64,000 nt of DNA from Sansalvadorimonas sp965243775 (GTDB taxonomy: Bacteria > Pseudomonadota > Gammaproteobacteria > Pseudomonadales > Endozoicomonadaceae). The stretch spans positions 130,622 to 194,621 of the forward strand of contig CBDEWF010000125.1 of NCBI GenBank assembly GCA_965243775.1, read 5' to 3'. The notes beneath the pieces were generated by a model. It saw nothing but the letters and a program-made list of their open reading frames with translations, was not told where the DNA came from and searched no databases. The position numbers were made by a program, and so were the translations under genes. Shown piece by piece: positions 49,976 through 59,200 of this stretch (positions are counted from its first letter, which is position 1; each line of letters opens with the position of its first letter).

Positions 49976-50013
49976 AAGAGCCTTGGAAGTCAGATTCCAA
50001 GGCTCTTTTTCTT
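49976..50013 (+). terminator. typA terminator and insertion target of the outer intron
   Basis: A 13-bp stem (AAGAGCCTTGGAA / TTCCAAGGCTCTT) with a 6-nt loop and TTTTTCTTT follows typA by 26 bp. The outer group II intron begins one base after this element (GTGCG at 50015). Class C introns characteristically insert just downstream of terminators. Confidence 0.9.
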
Positions 50014-50465
50014 TGTGCGCCGGATATGGCGCGTAGCGCCATGACGGCGCTGTTCCAGTACGCATGGTGGCGACTGGATGACTTGGTGGTGAAAGTCCAC
50101 TATCGACCCGGCAAGGGGAACGATTAGCTGAACGGCAAGGGTGTCCATCGTGAGGTGGAATCTGAAGAAAGCCGAAGGCAAAACACTGGCCCGACGAACA
50201 GGAATCGCATAGGAGGCGGTCGCAGTGGGTAAGGAGGCAAAGTTCTTCAAAGCCCAATACTTGCACGGAAACTGCGGACGTATATGCGGCGGGTATAAGT
50301 GGGAAGGTCACGCGCATTACTCCGGGAGGTCTGCCATCCTGCCACAGGCTACCAGTGTCGTGAGGCATTGGGATGGGGCGGCAGAAATCAGCCGAGGCCA
50401 TAGTAGGTCTGTCACCGCAGACTGAAGGGCTGAACATGTGAAATGGATTGGGAGCCGGACTCTCG

Positions 50466-51273
50466 ATGACGACAGGAGCAGTAGTCAGGTCTGCTGAGAT
50501 ACAGACACTCTGTGCAGAGGGGCGCGGACAGTATCCGCGTGGGTCTGCAACAGAGGCGGCAAACGTCACGGCGGGAATGGACAACTTCCATGAGGAGACG
50601 CCAGATCTATTGGCGGCGATATTAGACCGATCAAATATGCAGCGTGCCTACGACCGGGTGATGCGCAACAAAGGCGCACCGGGCGTGGACAGCATGACGG
50701 TGGGTGACTTGAAAGCCTACCTGAAATCACAGTGGCCGGAACACCGGGAAGCCCTGCAGAATGGTCGCTATCAACCCCAGCCGGTACGGAAGGTAGAAAT
50801 ACCCAAATCCGGTGGAGGTATGCGCCAGCTGGGCATTCCAACAGTTCTGGACAGGCTGATACAGCAAGCGCTGCACCAACAGTTAAGTCCGATCTTTGAG
50901 AGCACGTTCTCGAACCACAGTTATGGCTTCAGGCCGGGACGCAAGGCAGGGCAGGCCGTACTGCAAGCCCGGAGCTATGCGGAGGCAGGTTACCGCTGGG
51001 TGGTAGACCTCGACCTTGAGAAATTCTTTGACCGTGTGAACCATGACATATTAATGGCAAGGGTAACACGACAGGTTAAAGACAAGCGGGTGCTGGGACT
51101 GATCCGCGCTTATCTTGAGGCCGGAATATTTGCCGGTGGTCTGGTAACGGCAAGGAAAGCAGGCACCCCGCAGGGTGGCCCACTCTCCCCGTTGTTATCG
51201 AACATCCTGCTAACCGACCTGGATAAAGAGCTGGAAAAGCGGGGACACAAATTCTGTCGTTACGCCGATGACT
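50466..51273 (+). CDS. Outer intron reverse transcriptase/maturase, 5' half
   Basis: The frame starts about 50448; the first ATG (50466) or the ATG at 50577 may be the real start. RT motifs include NKGAPGVDSMTVG, GIPTVLDRLIQQAL, YGFRPGRKAG, WVVDLDLEKFFD, TPQGGPLSPLLSN and CRYADD at the end. The ORF is cut right after YADDC at 51273. Joined to 53159-53754 the frame is uninterrupted (1404 nt, 467 aa from 50466) and reads YADD-C-NIYVRSEE. The split product is therefore functional only if the inner intron splices. Confidence 0.88.
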
Positions 51274-53158
51274 GTGTGCCACGAGCACAGGCTGCTGCGT
51301 AAGCAGCGCCGATGCGCCACTGCGCAGAAGATGAGGGTGGGCCCCTCGGAGCCGTCTTGCAGGAGGAGGCTTCAAACCACCTTAAGCGGCTGTGGTAAAG
51401 AGCCATGGTCGTGAGCGTTAAGGAAAAGGCAGGGCATGACCCTGTCAGGTGTGTGTTAAGGAGATGAACGCAAGTGAACCTTTGATGACGCGTCGAAAGC
51501 GTAGGAACGATGTCAAAACCGGGAGGGAGTCGTTAGCCCGGGATAAATCTGGAGGACACCTGTTTACTGTCCAGGTGGCATCCGGCGTGGAGAAGGCATG
51601 AACTTAGCACAGGCTTCTGTGTGGAACGTGGGAACCTGTCGCCTTGATGTTAAGGGAGCCACTCAAGCAGAGACCCTGCAAGAGTCTGAGTACCAATGCA
51701 AGGCACAGGGGCGGACGATCCCGTAGTAGTGATGAAGGCGCTGTAATGGCGTTGGAGTGAAGGGGATCGGTCATCCTGTTGAATTTGGAAATCAACCACT
51801 ATGGTAGCTCGACGCAGCAGGTGGGAGGAGTTTTTGGAAACAACAAAACCGTTTGAAATTTCCAAGCATGACGTTGTACGTGCATGGCAACTGGTCAAAG
51901 CCAATAAAGGCGCTCATGGCGTTGATGGCGAGACCATAGAACAATTTGAGTCCGACCTGAAGAACAGCCTGTATAAAATCTGGAACCGGATGTCGTCTGG
52001 AAGTTACTTTCCGCCTGCTGTTAAAACGGTAGCGATACCGAAGAAAGCAGGTGGGGAAAGAAAGCTGGGCATTCCTACGGTATCAGATCGGGTTGCGCAG
52101 ATGGTTGTGAAGCTGCATTTTGAGCCATTGGTAGAGCCCTGTTTTCATCCGGACTCCTACGGCTACAGGCCAAACAAATCGGCACATCAGGCGCTGGATA
52201 TCACCCGCAGACGGTGCTGGCGGTATGACTGGGTGCTGGAATTTGATATCAAGGGGTTGTTCGACAACATCGACCACGAACTGCTGATGAAAGCCGTACG
52301 CAGGCATACAAATAATCGCTGGCTGACCCTCTATATCGAACGCTGGCTAACAGCACCGATTCAGCAGGAAGACGGCACGATTATTGCCCGTAAGCGAGGT
52401 GTACCACAGGGCGGTGTGATCAGTCCTGTACTCAGTAATCTGTTTATGCATTATGCCTTTGATAAGTGGATGGAAAGGAATTGCCCTGCGATCCCATTCT
52501 GCCGCTATGCTGACGATGGGCTTGCCCATTGTCGTTACGAGACAGATGCGAAGGCTTTGAAAGAAGCTTTAGAAGCAAGATTACGTGATTGTGGTCTGGA
52601 AATGCATCCTGACAAGACAAAAATTGTTTACTGTAAAGACGGCGACCGCAGAGAAGAGCACCCTGTCACCAGTTTTGACTTTCTTGGATACACATTTCGT
52701 CCGAGAAGGTCGAAGAACCGATGGGGAAAGCACTTCATCAACTTTACGCCAGCGATGAGTGCCAAGGCAGGAAAGGTAATCAGACGGGAGGTAAGAAGTT
52801 GGAAGCTGCACCTTCGCAGCGACAAAGACCTCCCTGATTTGGCTCGAATGTTCAGGGCTCAGATACAGGGCTGGATAAACTACTACGGTCGTTTCTACAA
52901 ATCAGCCATGTACCCGACACTGCGCCATATCAATCGCAAACTCAGTTTGTGGGCGACGAGGAAATACAAAAGGCTTAAAAGACACCGGCGAAGAGCGGAA
53001 CACAGGCTTGGAGAGATCGCAAAGAAATTTCCAAATTTGTTCCCGCACTGGAAACTGGGTGTCAGGCCATCGGTTGGATGATGGGAGCTGTATGAGCTGA
53101 GAGGTTCACGTACAGTTCTGAGAGAGCCTGTGGGGGAGGTTCCCACGGGCTACTCACC
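51274..53158 (+). mobile_element. Inner group II intron nested in the YADD box of the outer RT gene
   Basis: The 5' border is GTGTGCCACGAG (51274). A D5-like hairpin is at 53085-53119 (GAGCTGTATGAGC ... ACGTACAGTTCT) and the 3' end is near ...GGGCTACTCACC (53157 or 53158). Only a border giving GATGACT|GCAATATC restores the outer reading frame. Length about 1,885 bp. It contains one intact RT ORF. With the outer intron it makes a twintron. Confidence 0.85.
51801..53081 (+). CDS. Inner intron reverse transcriptase/maturase (intact)
   Basis: 426 aa with all RT motifs: NKGAHGVDGETI, GIPTVSDRVAQ, YGYRPNKSAH, EFDIKGLFDNI, VPQGGVISPVLSN and FCRYADDGL, then FDFLGYTFRPR and a maturase (X) region with YYGRFYKSAMYP. 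No HNH endonuclease is visible at the C terminus. It assists splicing and retrohoming of the inner intron. Its sequence is clearly of a different subgroup from the outer RT, so the two introns did not arise by duplication. Confidence 0.92.
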   Translation: MVARRSRWEEFLETTKPFEISKHDVVRAWQLVKANKGAHGVDGETIEQFESDLKNSLYKIWNRMSSGSYFPPAVKTVAIPKKAGGERKLGIPTVSDRVAQMVVKLHFEPLVEPCFHPDSYGYRPNKSAHQALDITRRRCWRYDWVLEFDIKGLFDNIDHELLMKAVRRHTNNRWLTLYIERWLTAPIQQEDGTIIARKRGVPQGGVISPVLSNLFMHYAFDKWMERNCPAIPFCRYADDGLAHCRYETDAKALKEALEARLRDCGLEMHPDKTKIVYCKDGDRREEHPVTSFDFLGYTFRPRRSKNRWGKHFINFTPAMSAKAGKVIRREVRSWKLHLRSDKDLPDLARMFRAQIQGWINYYGRFYKSAMYPTLRHINRKLSLWATRKYKRLKRHRRRAEHRLGEIAKKFPNLFPHWKLGVRPSVG

Positions 53159-53754
53159 GCAATATCTATGTCAGAAGCGAAGAGGCAGGGCAGCGTGTTC
53201 TGGGCTCCATAACGGAATACCGCGAAAGCACATTAAAGCTGAAGGTAAACCGTGAAAAGAGTGGTGTCGGGCGGCCGTGGGAAAGGACGTTTTTGGGCTA
53301 CACCGTATGTAGCCGGAAATATAATGTTCGGCTGAAAGTGTCAGCCAAGGCGGTCAGGCGCTTTAAGGGTGACCTGAAAGCCGTCTTCCGGCGTGGCCGG
53401 GGATGCTCACTCCGTAAAACGGTCGAGGTGCTGAATCCGAAGCTGCGTGGCTGGATGAGCTATTTCCGGGAAATTGGTGTAAAAGGCGTTCTCCAAGAAC
53501 TGGACGGCTGGTTAAGGCGGCATCTGCGAAAACTGCTCTGGAGACATTGGAAAAGTCCAAAAGCTCGGTACAGGAAGTTGTTAAGACTTGGGCTGTCGAA
53601 AGAACGGGCGCGGATAAGTGCTTATAACGGTCGTGGAGCTTGGTGGAATGCCGGAGCGCCGCATATGAATCAGATGTTGCCCAAGAAACTGTTTGATGGA
53701 ATTGGTTTGATATCGCTGGTTGATTACAATCAGCGGCTCAAGTGTTTGACATGA
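53159..53754 (+). CDS. Outer intron reverse transcriptase/maturase, 3' half
   Basis: It begins in frame after the inner intron (C)NIYVRSEEAGQRVLGS, continues through LKLKVNREKSGV and TFLGYTV, and ends with the maturase/GIIM region (LNPKLRGWMSYFREIG) and the stop TGA at 53752-53754. It has no start codon of its own in the RT frame. It encodes the thumb and maturase part of the outer RT. Confidence 0.85.
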
Positions 53755-53841
53755 ACCGCCGTGATACGGAACCGTTTGTCCGGTGGTGTGAGAGGACGGC
53801 GGGAGCAATCCCGCCTCCTACTCGATATGGGGAAGACACTG

Positions 53842-54180
53842 TTAGTTTCTATTATCGGTAATGCTTCTGCTCACATATGTTACAAGTTCAACCGAAATAG
53901 CGGTTACAAGATTACCCAAACATGCACCTGGAGCAATACCGTTGACACCAAAAGACTTATAACCGACCAGGCCGCCAGCAACTTCGCCAGCAAGAACTAA
54001 ATATTTCTTGTCCTGATAGTTTCGAACGGCCGAGTAGGATGCAAATGATCCTGCTGCTGCTTGAAAAACAGTATTTGATAGTGTCCGGTTGCTAGCGACT
54101 GCAATACCCACTCCCGCAATAGTACCTGCCATTCCTGCACAACTTTGATAACTATTTGTTTCTGTTACAGCTTGTTGCAT
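53842..54180 (-). CDS. Small Gly/Ala-rich membrane-active-like protein, 112 aa
   Basis: The ATG at 54180 has a perfect AGGAGG 6 nt upstream, so it is a real, well-translated gene. The product starts MQQAVTETNSYQSCAG, then Gly/Ala-rich hydrophobic stretches with GxxxG-like spacing (AGMAGTIAGVGIAVA and LAGEVAGGLVGYKS). No double-Gly leader or known family is recognised. The pattern resembles holins or class II bacteriocin-like peptides, but this is resemblance only; no immunity or export gene is adjacent. Confidence 0.65.
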   Translation of the reverse strand: MQQAVTETNSYQSCAGMAGTIAGVGIAVASNRTLSNTVFQAAAGSFASYSAVRNYQDKKYLVLAGEVAGGLVGYKSFGVNGIAPGACLGNLVTAISVELVTYVSRSITDNRN

Positions 54181-54453
54181 ATATACCTCCTAGTATGACT
54201 TCCATGCAGTTAGCAGTGGTTTTGACTCTGGGAGGGGCTAAAAGTTGCGAATTCACTAATAATCTAACAGCCATGTCAGGATGCCTAACAAGACGTCATC
54301 AGATGCTTTAGTCAAGTGGGCTTTCTATAACCAACATATAAGAGTAATGTTACCTGTTAGAAGACAGGTATTTATTACCCCCTAAAAAAATTTGTTATCT
54401 GTTCATGGCTGTTGCAATCACCGGGCGGGAACTGACAAGGACAACGACAACGA

Positions 54454-55435
54454 ATGCTGACCCTTTATCCACCCATTAAACCTTATGCGCGCCACAATAT
54501 TCCTGTATCAGGTGGCCATAAACTCTACGTTGATGAGAGTGGCAACCCGGAAGGAATACCTGTGCTGTTCCTTCATGGCGGACCAGGAGCGGCCTGTGAC
54601 AAGCACAGTCGACGGTTCTTCGACCCTCAGATGTACCGGATTATTATCTGGGACCAGCGTGGCTGTGGCCGTTCAGAGCCCCATGCTGAAATCAGCGATA
54701 ACACCATGGACGATCTTGTTGCTGATATGGAAACAATCAGGACGCAGCTCAAGATTGATCGCTGGCTGTTGTTCGGAGGCTCTGCTGGCTCAACCCTTGC
54801 CCTTGTTTATGCCGCCCGTTTCTCTGCCAGGGTTCTGGCTATGGTGCTGAGAGGGGCTTTTCTGGCCAGAGAGCGTGATATCAACTGGCTGTTTGACAGG
54901 GAAGGTGCAGGCCGTATTTTTCCTGATTACTGGGAAGAGTTTGCGGGGCATTTTCCCGAGAAGGATCGTGATGATCTGATGGCGGCCTGTCACCAGCGCC
55001 TGACTGGTAAAGATGAACTGGCCCGAATGGGAGCTGCGAGAGCACTTTGTACCTGGTGTGCCCAGTGCTCAACCCTGAGGCCAAATCAGGAGGGTGCTGG
55101 ACAGTTTATCCGATCCCCATCGTACTATCGCTCTGGCACGGGTATCTGCACACTATATGGTTAACAAGTTTTTCCTGGACAGTGATGGAGTTCTGCCACT
55201 GCTGTCCGGGCTGGACAAGATTCCAGGAATTATCGTCCATGGACGTTACGACCTGATCTGCCCCCTGGAGAATGCCCATACACTGCAGAAACAGTGGCCG
55301 GGTGCCAAGCTGCATATTGTCAGGGATGCTGGCCACTCGGCTAATGAGTCAGGGATTCGGGATGCTCTGGTCAGGGCAACAGACGAAATGGCGCGCCGGT
55401 TTAAATCGGAATTTGGTCTGGGTAAAACATCCTGA
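54454..55435 (+). pseudogene. pip: Prolyl iminopeptidase, frameshifted near 55089
   Basis: The N-terminal part (ATG 54454) has YVDESGNPEGIPVLFLHGGP, the oxyanion HGGPG, WDQRGCGRSEPH and the nucleophile GGSAGSTLAL. Near 55089-55090 an extra G puts the frame out. Without it the protein continues RVLDSLSDPHRTIALARVSA, then the Asp region (GRYDLICP) and His (GHSANES), ending at 55435. The intact product would be about 326 aa, normal for bacterial Pip, which removes N-terminal proline from peptides. The rest of the sequence is conserved, so the break is recent or a sequencing error. Confidence 0.88.
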
Positions 55436-55457
55436 GGAATTTTTTATGTTACCAGGC

Positions 55458-55500
55458 GTTGTTTGTTACCGGGAGTTGTTTGTTATCGGGAGTTGTTTGA
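55458..55500. repeat. 17-bp tandem repeat, about 2.5 copies
   Basis: GTTGTTTGTTACCGGGA (55458-55474) is repeated with one change (55475-55491) and partially a third time, just after the iminopeptidase stop. No function is apparent. Confidence 0.7.
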
Positions 55501-55510
55501 GGTGTGAGAT

Positions 55511-55885
55511 TCAGGAAAACTGCTCCTGAATCTCAAAGTCATCCCGATCCAGTTTCCATACCCCTTTTTCATTTTTTTTCCACTCTTCCAGGGTGATTAC
55601 TCCCCTGCCTACGTTCATTTTCCAGTTGGCTCCCAAGTGAACTGTTTGTTCATCTATCTGTTTTAACCAGATTTCAGAATAGACCAAGCCTGTTGCCCCA
55701 GACTGGAGGAATGGACGCCAGAAGTTGTCTATCTCCTGTTGGCCGGAGTATTCGCCCATAGGCTTAACTTTCATTCTGGCCTCGGTTGTATAGGCGGAAA
55801 TACAGTAATCAGCATCTCCAGAGTTGAAGTGCTTGATCCAGTTTTTACTGGCGTTAAGGGTGGCGGTTAGGCTGTCATGATGCAT
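55511..55885 (-). CDS. SnoaL/NTF2-like protein, 124 aa
   Basis: 124 aa of the NTF2-like superfamily: an N-terminal helix (LNASKNWIKHFNSGDADYCI), the AYTTEARMKVKPMGEYSG strand-helix segment and the later WKMNVGRGVITLEEW strands. Such proteins are small cone-shaped dimers with varied roles; no active site is assured. The ATG at 55885 is chosen by length. It ends inside the repeat-bearing gap after the iminopeptidase gene, on the opposite strand. Confidence 0.7.
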   Translation of the reverse strand: MHHDSLTATLNASKNWIKHFNSGDADYCISAYTTEARMKVKPMGEYSGQQEIDNFWRPFLQSGATGLVYSEIWLKQIDEQTVHLGANWKMNVGRGVITLEEWKKNEKGVWKLDRDDFEIQEQFS

Positions 55886-55922
55886 GGCTGCGGTCTCCAG
55901 ATGGAGTGAGTTCAGTTTAGGG

Positions 55923-55983
55923 TGTGTTCACAATTAAACAACGAGCTCAGTGCTTCCGAGAGTCTCTATGAGTTGTGAACACA
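55923..55983. repeat. 11-bp inverted repeat pair
   Basis: TGTGTTCACAA (55923-55933) and its exact complement TTGTGAACACA (55973-55983) lie 39 bp apart in the divergent gap before the SDR gene. This could be a miniature element remnant or two operator half sites. No target duplication is evident. Confidence 0.6.
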
Positions 55984-56035
55984 TCCAGATAACTCCTGTT
56001 ACTATTCTCAGCCTGAATCTGAAAGAGAAGTTGTC

Positions 56036-56713
56036 ATGAGCTATACCCTGATTACTGGTGCTGCCGGAGGGCTGGGAGCTGCGCTGGCAAAAGTGCTGGC
56101 AGCCAAGGGGGAGAAATTGTTACTGGTTGCCCGCAGGGCCGGACAGCTGGATGCACTGGCGGCAGAACTTTCCGGTGATCATGTAACTTTTTGCTGTGAT
56201 CTTTCCCGTGCCGATGATGTTGATAAACTGAAGGACTTCGCTCTGCAGACACTGGGGGTACCTGCCACAATTTTAAACTGCGCCGGGTCGGGTATCTTCG
56301 GTGCACTGGAACAGCTGGATACTTATGACATTGCCTGCACCCTGAATAACAATCTCTTGCCAGTCATCCTTCCCTGCCAGGCTTTTGTCAAAGAGATGAA
56401 GGAGGCGGGTGGTGTTATTGCCAATATGATGTCTACTGCCGCCCTGAAAGGCAAAAATGGTGAGACTGTTTACTGTGCAGCCAAGTGGGGGGTCAGGGGA
56501 TTTACTGAAGCTCTGCGAGAAGAGACCAGGGGCAGTGCCGTACGGGTAGTGGCGGTTTATCCAGCCGGTATGGCAACCAGGTTCTGGGATGAAACCGGTG
56601 TGGATTATCCTGTTGATAGCTTTATGACGGCTGAGGAAGCTGCAGAAATGATTGCTTCTGCACTGATCCAGGCCAAAAAAGGGTTTATTTCTGATATTAC
56701 TCTGAGTCGCTAA
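56036..56713 (+). CDS. Short-chain dehydrogenase/reductase
   Basis: 225 aa. NAD(P)-binding TGAAGGLGAALAKVL at the N terminus, NCAGSGIFG, and the catalytic YCAAKWG (Tyr-xxx-Lys) with an upstream Ser. Substrate unknown; the subfamily resembles small SDR proteins of lipid or sugar metabolism. The ATG at 56036 is preceded by AGAGAAG, an acceptable ribosome binding site. Confidence 0.9.
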   Translation: MSYTLITGAAGGLGAALAKVLAAKGEKLLLVARRAGQLDALAAELSGDHVTFCCDLSRADDVDKLKDFALQTLGVPATILNCAGSGIFGALEQLDTYDIACTLNNNLLPVILPCQAFVKEMKEAGGVIANMMSTAALKGKNGETVYCAAKWGVRGFTEALREETRGSAVRVVAVYPAGMATRFWDETGVDYPVDSFMTAEEAAEMIASALIQAKKGFISDITLSR

Positions 56714-56961
56714 GAAGATAGCCATGGGCAGAAATAGCCTTAGGTGGACTCTCTGCCCATGGGAAAAGTATTCAATGAAAAGAGCTAAGTAACCGGGCAT
56801 ATGGAATCGCATATTTTTGGCCAATAAACAGGTTGCTCAGCTGGGTTGCAGCGCAGGAAGTATAGCCCGCTATGTGACCGGAACTGCGGCACGGCTGAGC
56901 GGCCTGGAGATTGAGTCAGAAATATATGATTTCATGTGACTGGATACTTATGGAGTGTTAA
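56714..56961. other. SDR-dtd intergenic region with hairpin (248 bp)
   Basis: An 11-bp stem (CCATGGGCAGA / TCTGCCCATGG, 56722-56762, loop 19 nt) follows the SDR gene as a weak terminator. A 40-codon open frame from a TTG (56817-56939) has no ribosome binding site and is probably not a gene. Confidence 0.5.
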
Positions 56962-57399
56962 ATGAAAGGACTGATTCAAAGAGTCAGCCATGCCAGTGTA
57001 ATAGTTGATGGTGAAACCATTGGTGAGATTGACAACGGTATCCTGCTTCTTCTTGGGGTAGAAAAAGATGACAATCTGGAAAAAGCTGGCAGGTTGCTGG
57101 ACAAGGTACTGCGCTATCGTATTTTTTCTGATGAAAACGGCAAGATGAATCTCAGTCTGGCTGATACAGGTGGCGGCCTGCTGGTCGTATCCCAGTTCAC
57201 TCTTGTGGCTGATACCCGTAAAGGTCTGCGCCCGAGTTTTAGTTCCGGGGCGTCACCGGCTCTGGGTGAAGAGCTTTATGATCAGTTTGTGACAATGGCC
57301 AGACAGAAGCACGATAAGGTTGCCTGCGGGCGCTTTGGGGCTGATATGAAAGTCAGTCTGCTGAATGATGGGCCAGTGACGTTTATGCTGGAAGTCTGA
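56962..57399 (+). CDS. dtd: D-aminoacyl-tRNA deacylase
   Basis: 145 aa, the full Dtd length. It removes D-amino acids (and Gly) from tRNA by RNA-based proofreading. The conserved opening is IQRVSHASVIVDGE, with VVSQFTLVADTRKGLRPSF (Ser-Gln-Phe-Thr active site) and the Gly-cis-Pro-like NDGPVTFMLE near the end. ATG start with a GGAG site (GGAGTGTTAA). A strong terminator follows. Confidence 0.96.
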   Translation: MKGLIQRVSHASVIVDGETIGEIDNGILLLLGVEKDDNLEKAGRLLDKVLRYRIFSDENGKMNLSLADTGGGLLVVSQFTLVADTRKGLRPSFSSGASPALGEELYDQFVTMARQKHDKVACGRFGADMKVSLLNDGPVTFMLEV

Positions 57400-57404
57400 T
57401 TTTT

Positions 57405-57438
57405 AAAAGAAACCGCCTGACGTTCGGCGGTTTCTTTT
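57405..57438. terminator. Bidirectional terminator between dtd and argS
   Basis: A 13-bp stem (AAAAGAAACCGCC / GGCGGTTTCTTTT) with an 8-nt loop and T-runs on both sides serves both convergent genes. Confidence 0.9.
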
Positions 57439-57457
57439 TAGTTAGGGGGGATGGTAA

Positions 57458-59200
57458 TTACATCTGCTCAACAGTCTCAATGGTCAGGCAGCCCAGGCCC
57501 AGCTTCAGAACACGTGCAGTCAGTGCACACAGTAGCAGACGGCTGTACTTGACATCAGCGGCAACATCATCCTTGTTGACAGGGCAGAACTCGTAGAACT
57601 TCATAAAGGCGCCAGCCAGTTCGAACAGGTAGGCACACAGGATATGAGGCATACCTTCGCGGGCAACGCTGTTTACAGCTTCGCTGAACTGTAGAAGCTT
57701 CATGGCCAGTTCGCGCTCGGACTGTTCAGTGATCATGATATCGCCGGACAGGGAGGCTGCATCAACACCAGCTTTGCGGAAAATGCTCTGTACACGGGTG
57801 TAGGCGTACATCATGTAAGGTGCAGTATTGCCTTCGAAGGAGAGCATATTGTCCCAGTCAAACACATAATCGCTGGTACGGTTCTTGGCAAGGTCGGAGT
57901 ACTTCACAGAACCCATGGCCACGGCATTAACCACCTGAGCTTTCTGCTCAGCAGTCATGTCTGCGCCTTTCTCTTCGATCAGCTTCTCGGCACGGGTAGT
58001 GGCTTCATCCAGCAGGGTCGCCAACTTAACAACACCACCGGCACGGGTCTTGAACGGCTTGTTGTCTTTACCCAGCATCATGCCGAAGTAGTGGTGTTCC
58101 AGAGTAACATTCTCAGGGATGTAGCCAGCCTTGCGAACGATGGTCCAGGCTTGTTGCAAGTGCTGTGCCTGACGGGCATCGATGTAGTACAGGACACGGT
58201 CAGCGCCGAAGGTTTCGTAACGGTACTTGGCACAGGCAATGTCGGTGGTGGTGTACAGAAAGCCGCCATCACGCTTCTGGATGATAACACCCATGGGGTC
58301 ACCATCCTTGTTCTTGAACTCGTCCAGGTAAACAACCATGGCACCGTCGTCTTCAACTGCCAAACCCTGCTCTTTCATATCGGCGACAATTTCAGGAAGC
58401 ATGTCGTTGTACATGCTCTCGCCCATGGTATCTTCAGCGGTGATTTTGACACCCAGACGCTTATAGGTGTTCAGGTTCTGTTCCATGGTGACATCAACCA
58501 GTTTCTGCCACTGCTGACGGCACCACTCATCACCACCCTGCAGTTTTACCACGTAGTTACGGGCGCGTTCTGCGAACTCAGGGTTTTCGTCATAATGCTT
58601 CTTGGACTGGCGGTAAAACTCTTCAAGGTCACCCAGCTCAGAGTTCATGACTTCAGGATTGGTTTTCTGAAGTTCTTCCAGGTGGGCAATCAGCATGCCA
58701 AACTGGGTGCCCCAGTCGCCGATATGGTTGGCACGTACAACCTTGTGGCCCAGAAACTCCAGGGTCTGGGAAACTGCATCACCGATAACCGTGGAACGCA
58801 GGTGGGCAACGTGCATCTCTTTGGCAACATTGGGAGCAGACAGGTCAACAACGATAGTCTGGGGCTTTTCATCCTTGTCAACACCGGCACGTTGGTCCTG
58901 TGCATAGCCGCTCAGGGTCTGGGCCAGCCACTCGGGTTTCAGGAATATGTTGATAAATCCTGGTCCGGCGATTTCAACTTTCTCGGCAACATCGGAAAGA
59001 TCCAGATTTTCAATAACCTTCTGAGCCATCTCGCGAGGGTTCATGCCCAGCTTCTTGGCCACAGGCATTACGCCGTTGGACTGGTAGTCACCAAACTGGG
59101 CACGGGCGCTTGGGCGCATCATGGCGGGGCTTCCTTCGGGAGCGCCGGCGGCAACCAGTGCGGCGGTAGTCTTCTGGTCAAGGAACTTGAGCACGTTCAT
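57458..59200 (-). CDS. argS: Arginyl-tRNA synthetase
   Basis: The ATG at 59200 has AAGGA 10 nt upstream; a TTG three codons earlier is an alternative. It gives 580 aa (E. coli 577). Class I synthetase: an N-terminal Add1 domain, the HIGH motif as HVAHLRST (SAPNVAKEMHVAHLRSTVIG), and the C-terminal anticodon-binding domain ending LLLCALTARVLKLGLGCLTI. ArgRS typically lacks a canonical KMSKS, as here. It is essential. The neighbours fit the Pseudomonas-like argS-SPOR order. Confidence 0.97.
   Translation of the reverse strand: MNVLKFLDQKTTAALVAAGAPEGSPAMMRPSARAQFGDYQSNGVMPVAKKLGMNPREMAQKVIENLDLSDVAEKVEIAGPGFINIFLKPEWLAQTLSGYAQDQRAGVDKDEKPQTIVVDLSAPNVAKEMHVAHLRSTVIGDAVSQTLEFLGHKVVRANHIGDWGTQFGMLIAHLEELQKTNPEVMNSELGDLEEFYRQSKKHYDENPEFAERARNYVVKLQGGDEWCRQQWQKLVDVTMEQNLNTYKRLGVKITAEDTMGESMYNDMLPEIVADMKEQGLAVEDDGAMVVYLDEFKNKDGDPMGVIIQKRDGGFLYTTTDIACAKYRYETFGADRVLYYIDARQAQHLQQAWTIVRKAGYIPENVTLEHHYFGMMLGKDNKPFKTRAGGVVKLATLLDEATTRAEKLIEEKGADMTAEQKAQVVNAVAMGSVKYSDLAKNRTSDYVFDWDNMLSFEGNTAPYMMYAYTRVQSIFRKAGVDAASLSGDIMITEQSERELAMKLLQFSEAVNSVAREGMPHILCAYLFELAGAFMKFYEFCPVNKDDVAADVKYSRLLLCALTARVLKLGLGCLTIETVEQM

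Larger units (their letters stand above)
50015..53826 (+). mobile_element. Outer group II intron (class C-like), interrupted by a second intron
   Basis: The 5' end is GTGCG (50015). The 3' end is CTCGAT at 53826, following a D5-like hairpin with GAACCGCC ... GGTGGTGT (about 53753-53789) and a D6 with CCGCCTCCTACTC. It lies 3' of a terminator in the typA direction, the class C target. It carries its own reverse transcriptase ORF, whose coding sequence is split by the inner intron. Without the inner intron it would be about 1.9 kb. Borders are read by eye from end consensus; a structure model would fix the exact base. Confidence 0.85.

Noticed and set aside
50566..50841. Minus-strand and other-frame ORFs within the intron RT genes
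   Set aside because: They overlap clear RT reading frames in the other orientation and have no codon bias or ribosome binding sites.
56817..56939. 40-aa frame between SDR and dtd
   Set aside because: TTG start, no ribosome binding site, no recognisable motif; probably chance.
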